8,737 nucleotides of DNA, taken from contig CAZIJC010000176.1 of assembly GCA_964539385.1 (NCBI GenBank), positions 1-8,737 on the forward strand, written 5' to 3'. The DNA is from JAUVZF01 sp964539385. Lineage in GTDB: Bacteria; Planctomycetota; Phycisphaerae; FEN-1346. Every line of letters begins with the position of its first letter. Within the stretch, counting starts at the first letter, position 1. Below, piece after piece: positions 6,440-8,737 of the stretch. The notes below the pieces were generated by a model that ran no database searches, was not told where the DNA came from, and saw only the letters and a list, made by a program, of their open reading frames with translations. The position numbers and the translations under genes were made by a program.

Positions 6440-6475
6440 GCACAGAACAGTAAGGGAGGCCGTTGGCCTCCTTAC
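6440..6475 (+). repeat. 19-bp repeat copy 2, running into a hairpin
   Basis: GCACAGAACAGTAAGGGAG (6440-6458) repeats the sequence found inverted at 3034-3052. Here its end also forms the left arm of a dyad, GTAAGGGAGGCC (6450-6461) against GGCCTCCTTAC (6465-6475), a stem of 11 pairs with one bulged base and a three-base loop. No T-run follows, so it is not an intrinsic terminator. It lies 75-110 bases upstream of the AlpA-like gene, a position that suits an operator or leader structure. Confidence 0.65.
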
Positions 6476-6550
6476 CAGCGCCGTTACTCCGGCACGTGCC
6501 CTCGCGCGGTCATCAGGAGGGCCGATACAGGCGGCGCCGAAGGAGAAAAG

Positions 6551-6757
6551 ATGACGGACCGCCTGAGACTGCTCAACGTGAGGGAACTGGCCGCCACGCT
6601 CGGGATCCATGAACGGACCTGCTGGCGCCTGGCGGCGATGGCCGAGGCGGGGCAAGGCGACTTCCCGCGGCCGCTCAGAATCGGCCCCAAGACGGTCAGG
6701 TGGCGGCTGGCGGATGTGGAGGCGTATCTGGCCGCCTTGGTGGGCGCCGGGCGTTAA
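6551..6757 (+). CDS. AlpA/excisionase-like helix-turn-helix DNA-binding protein
   Basis: A 68-aa protein starting with ATG at 6551, preceded by a good AAGGAG six bases upstream (6540-6545). This start is chosen over an in-frame one at 6413 because of that site and because the extra residues look non-coding. Residues 8-33 form a MerR/AlpA-type helix-turn-helix (LNVRELAATLGIHERTCWRL). The wing and third helix follow as FPRPLRIGPKTVRWRLADVE, the usual pattern of AlpA and excisionase-like proteins, where a Trp precedes the helix that ends in EAYL. These proteins bind near att sites and set the direction of integrase action, or activate integrase expression. It lies 95 bases upstream of the integrase on the same strand, which supports that role. 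The family is clear; the exact role is inferred. Confidence 0.85.
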   Translation: MTDRLRLLNVRELAATLGIHERTCWRLAAMAEAGQGDFPRPLRIGPKTVRWRLADVEAYLAALVGAGR

Positions 6758-6852
6758 ATATTCGCATACAGATTCAGCAATAACTGACTTGCCCCGCGCG
6801 CGAACCGGAGGTAGGGGATCACCGGTCCGTGGGGGGGCAAGAAAGGAAGCGT

Positions 6853-8121
6853 ATGGCGAGCATCTACCGAAGGAAGAAGGGCGGCACCTTCTACATCACC
6901 TACCAGGTGCGGCCGGGCAGGCGGAAGACGGTCACGGGCTGCAAGGACCGGGTAGCTACCGAGGCACTCGCCCGCAAACTTGAGGCTGATGCGATGCTGC
7001 GGCGCGAAGGCGTCATCGACACGAAGGCCGAAAGGTACGCCGCCGCGGAAACCAGGCTGCTCATGGAGCACTTGGCAGAGTACCACGCAGCACTTCTGGC
7101 CAAAGGCGTGACGCGCGCCCATGCCAACCTCGTCCGAACGCGAGCCGCAAAGGTCATCGGACTCTGCGGGGCGAGGCACCTGAGCGATCTCGTGCCGTCG
7201 AGCGTCCAGGCGGTCATCGGGTCGCTTCGGGATGACGAGGGCTTTTCGCTTCAGACGTGCAACCACTATCTGCGGGCCATCAAACAGTTCTCACGATGGC
7301 TGTGGCGCGACGGGCGCGCTCGCGAGAGCGCCCTCGCCCCCCTTGCCGGCTACAACGTGGCCCTCGACCGCAGACACGACAGACGGGCCCTGACCGACGA
7401 AGACCTGGCCAATCTGGTCCAGGCCGCGGAAACCGGCCCGACCGTCATGGGTGTGACCGGGCCGGACCGGGCTATGCTCTACCGGCTCGCCGTCGGGACG
7501 GGCTTTCGGGCCAATGAACTCCGCAGCCTCACGCCTGAGTCGTTTGACTTGGACGCCGACCTGCCCACCGTGACCGTCGAGGCGGGCTACTCCAAGCACC
7601 GCCGCCGCGACGTGCAGCCCATTCGGCGCGACTTGGCCGAGCGACTGAGGCCCTGCCTGGCAGACAAGGAACCAGGGCGGCCGGCCTTCCGCGTGTTTAG
7701 CAGGACGGCCAAGATGATGCGCGCCGACCTGCAGCGGGCAGGCATACCTTACCGCGACAGCGCCGGCAGGGTGGCCGATTTTCACGCCCTGCGGCACACG
7801 TACATCAGCCGCCTGGTCCAGAGCGGCGTGAACGTCAAGGTGGCCCAAGAACTCGCCCGCCACTCGACGCCGATGTTGACGCTGGGCGTCTACACGCATC
7901 TGACGCTTCATGACCGGACGGTGGCCCTCGACGCCTTGGCCCCCATCGAGACCCCGTACCCGAAACGAGAAACCACGAAGGCCACAGGCACGTGTGACGA
8001 AACCGCCTCTCCCGCGCGCAGCGCATTTGCAGCGCGCAGAACGCCCGGGACGCCAAGACGTGCCATGACCTGCCAAGACGAGGGGCCGCGGGCCGGGAAA
8101 GAAAAAGGCGCGCAAGTTTAG
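6853..8121 (+). CDS. Tyrosine recombinase / phage-type integrase
   Basis: A 422-aa protein from the ATG at 6853, chosen because GAAAGGAAG lies just upstream and the product begins MASIYRRKKGGTFYITYQVR, a typical arm-binding N-terminal domain. Residues about 68-155 are the SAM-like core-binding domain (MEHLAEYHAALLAKGVTRAH). The catalytic domain carries the full set: Arg219 in GTGFRANELR, Lys248 in GYSKHRR, His311 and Arg314 in FHALRHTY, His337 in LARHSTP, and nucleophile Tyr347 in GVYTHL. Residues about 365-422 are a hydrophilic tail without motifs. It sits 40 bases from the 3' end of a tRNA-Arg gene, the standard place for an integrase whose element entered that tRNA. It should catalyse strand exchange between attP and attB, with the AlpA-like protein as a possible direction factor. 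Confidence 0.95.
   Translation: MASIYRRKKGGTFYITYQVRPGRRKTVTGCKDRVATEALARKLEADAMLRREGVIDTKAERYAAAETRLLMEHLAEYHAALLAKGVTRAHANLVRTRAAKVIGLCGARHLSDLVPSSVQAVIGSLRDDEGFSLQTCNHYLRAIKQFSRWLWRDGRARESALAPLAGYNVALDRRHDRRALTDEDLANLVQAAETGPTVMGVTGPDRAMLYRLAVGTGFRANELRSLTPESFDLDADLPTVTVEAGYSKHRRRDVQPIRRDLAERLRPCLADKEPGRPAFRVFSRTAKMMRADLQRAGIPYRDSAGRVADFHALRHTYISRLVQSGVNVKVAQELARHSTPMLTLGVYTHLTLHDRTVALDALAPIETPYPKRETTKATGTCDETASPARSAFAARRTPGTPRRAMTCQDEGPRAGKEKGAQV
8052..8081 (+). repeat. Three tandem 10-bp imperfect repeats at the end of the integrase gene
   Basis: GCCAAGACGT, GCCATGACCT and GCCAAGACGA lie head to tail. The 10-base period is one helical turn and does not fit codon periodicity, so it is not a protein repeat. 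Position, 80-110 bases from the tRNA 3' end, suits integrase arm-type or excisionase binding sites. The role is inference. Confidence 0.4.
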
Positions 8122-8142
8122 CAAGTACTACCACTTGCGCGC
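8108..8142. repeat. Inverted repeat spanning the integrase stop codon, near the attachment site
   Basis: GCGCGCAAGT (8108-8117) and ACTTGCGCGC (8133-8142) form a perfect 10-bp dyad with a 15-base gap that contains the integrase TAG. A third GCAAGT (8121-8126) can also pair with the right arm. No T-run follows, so it is a poor terminator. It could end integrase transcription, or be a recombinase binding dyad beside the tRNA target. Confidence 0.5.
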
Positions 8143-8161
8143 ACTTGTCATCATACGTCAA

Positions 8162-8238
8162 TGGCGCGCCTGCCAGGACTCGAACCTGGAACCTACGGTT
8201 TAGAAGACCGTTGCTCTTTCCGCTTGAGCTACAGGCGC
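8162..8238 (-). tRNA. tRNA-Arg (anticodon UCU), likely integration target
   Basis: The minus strand folds into a complete cloverleaf: acceptor GCGCCTG/CAGGCGC, D stem GCTC/GAGC, anticodon stem ACGGT/ACCGT with loop CTTCTAA (anticodon TCT, reads AGA), five-base variable loop, T stem CCAGG/CCTGG with TTCGAGT loop, discriminator G and an encoded CCA (8162-8164). It has 74 bases plus CCA, with no mismatch in the stems. Its 3' end points at the integrase stop 40 bases away. This is the classic layout where an element has recombined into the 3' part of a tRNA and restored it. A second copy of the tRNA 3' segment would be expected at the far left end of the element, outside this window. Confidence 0.97.
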
Positions 8239-8264
8239 ACGGCCAAAACGCCGCCGGCGCTGCC

Positions 8265-8294
8265 ATTATCGGGGCCTCGGTCCGTGGTTGTCCA
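8265..8294 (-). promoter_or_regulatory. Candidate promoter of tRNA-Arg
   Basis: On the minus strand, TGGACA (8289-8294) and GATAAT (8265-8270) are separated by 18 bases, each with five of six matches to consensus. Transcription would start about 20 bases before the tRNA 5' end at 8238. It fits well, but is unsupported by anything other than sequence. Confidence 0.5.
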
Positions 8295-8502
8295 GTAGGA
8301 ACCCGCAGCGTATGCGCTGAGAGAGGCCGAGTTTGCCCATCGACGCGTGCACATGCATCCTCCCCCCGTTCCAGGCCGCTTGGCCCTTGCGACCCACCCG
8401 CCGTGCGCCACTCGCCGTGGCGGGTGCCTTATACGCCTGCGTATCCGAAGTCTGGCCCGTACCGGCCTGTGCCAGGTCGCCGCGTCGATCCGGCGTCCGC
8501 CG

Positions 8503-8533
8503 GCCGTGTGTGTCAACCGGGTCCACACATGGC
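8503..8533 (-). terminator. Possible hairpin terminator after groEL
   Basis: GCCGTGTGTG (8503-8512) pairs with CACACATGGC (8524-8533), ten pairs including one G-U type, with an 11-base loop. It starts 46 bases after the groEL stop. There is no T-run on the minus strand, so at best this is a weak or factor-dependent terminator. Confidence 0.3.
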
Positions 8534-8579
8534 TTCGGCAAACATCCTATAACGGCTTCAGGTATCTTGTTATGGTCTC

Positions 8580-8737
8580 TTAATACATACCCTCACCGCC
8601 CATGTCGGCGCCGGCGGGGGCCTTCTTCTTCTCCGGAATCTCGGAGACGAGCGCGTCGGTCGTCAGGAGCAGTCCGGCGATCGAGGCGGCGTTCTGAAGG
8701 GCCGCACGCTCGACCTTCGTCGGCACGATGACGCCGG
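8580..8737 (-). CDS. groEL: Chaperonin GroEL, C-terminal end only (N-terminus beyond window)
   Basis: The last 52 codons are visible in the minus strand, ending in TAA at 8580-8582. The segment VERAALQNAASIAGLLLTTDA followed by LVSEIPEKKKAP matches the very conserved last helix and linker of GroEL, the 60-kDa barrel subunit that folds proteins in the cytoplasm with GroES. The tail PAGADMGGEGMY keeps the Gly/Met-rich character of GroEL C-termini but is short on GGM repeats. Usual GroELs read IDPTKV where this one reads IVPTKV. It is a housekeeping gene and marks the chromosomal side of the junction. Confidence 0.93.
   Translation of the reverse strand, partial: GVIVPTKVERAALQNAASIAGLLLTTDALVSEIPEKKKAPAGADMGGEGMY

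Larger units (their letters stand above)
8239..8579. other. Intergenic region between tRNA-Arg and groEL
   Basis: No convincing gene lies here; the open frames across it are extensions through the tRNA or short and without ribosome sites. What it holds is a candidate tRNA promoter near 8265-8294 and a 10-bp hairpin at 8503-8533 downstream of groEL, both listed separately, and a small dyad CGCCAC/GTGGCG at 8406-8422. This is probably ordinary chromosome rather than element DNA. Confidence 0.6.

Noticed and set aside
8015..8040. GCGCGC-rich direct and inverted repeats near the integrase end
   Set aside because: Short and built from GC dinucleotides in a GC-rich coding region; not distinguishable from chance.
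7291..8124. 277-codon minus-strand open frame
   Set aside because: It is antisense to the integrase, whose catalytic residues are all readable on the plus strand.
7835..8266. Minus-strand open frame containing SSGKSNGLLNRRFQVRVLAG
   Set aside because: This is the sense-strand translation of tRNA-Arg, continuing antisense through the integrase gene.
8145..8552. Plus-strand open frame beginning MSSYVNGAPARTRTWNLRF
   Set aside because: The ARTRTWNLRFRRPL stretch is the familiar artefact of translating the antisense of a tRNA gene; it covers tRNA-Arg.
1..8737. CRISPR array, insertion-sequence ends and riboswitches
   Set aside because: No regularly spaced repeat, transposase frame with terminal repeats or known riboswitch fold was seen on either strand.

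Overview
The window looks like the right-hand end of an integrated mobile element (prophage-like or integrative element) plus the chromosome beside it, from a GC-rich bacterium. The integrase, the AlpA-like protein and the style of the sigma factor and hypothetical genes recall planctomycete-type elements from memory. That assignment is an inference, because the window contains no rRNA or other strong taxonomic marker.

Region by region: (1) Positions 1-3712, all on the minus strand, form one compact run transcribed leftwards: a sigma-70-like factor, a 101-aa unknown protein, a PD-(D/E)XK nuclease with four conserved-looking cysteines (Cas4/RecB-like), and a phage-type P-loop ATPase (Sak4/AAA_24-like) that runs off the left edge. 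The ATPase gene is split inside its Walker A motif by a complete 352-residue LAGLIDADG intein, which is the clearest unusual feature of the window. Nuclease plus Sak4-like ATPase is the layout of a phage recombination/replication module. (2) Positions 3941-6284, also minus strand, hold a second transcription unit. It has its own extended -10 promoter (6332-6359), three genes of no family I recognise (391 aa, 314 aa with a cysteine cluster and a helix-turn-helix-like C-terminus, and 68 aa) and a strong intrinsic terminator (3849-3894). It sits where mobile elements often carry cargo. (3) Positions 6551-8121, plus strand, hold the integration module: an AlpA/excisionase-like helix-turn-helix protein and a tyrosine recombinase with all its catalytic residues. 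(4) Positions 8162-8238 are an intact tRNA-Arg(UCU) on the minus strand, whose 3' end faces the integrase gene and is the likely integration target. (5) Positions 8580-8737 are the C-terminal end of groEL, which is chromosomal.

Non-coding signals of note are a 19-bp identical sequence present in inverted orientation at 3034-3052 and 6440-6458, a large A-tract inverted repeat in the divergent control region (6367-6407), a nested hairpin in the leader of the sigma-factor gene, and dyads and 10-bp tandem repeats near the tRNA that could serve the integrase. Most long plus-strand open frames in the left 6.3 kb are antisense shadows, including a 557-codon one opposite the intein gene.
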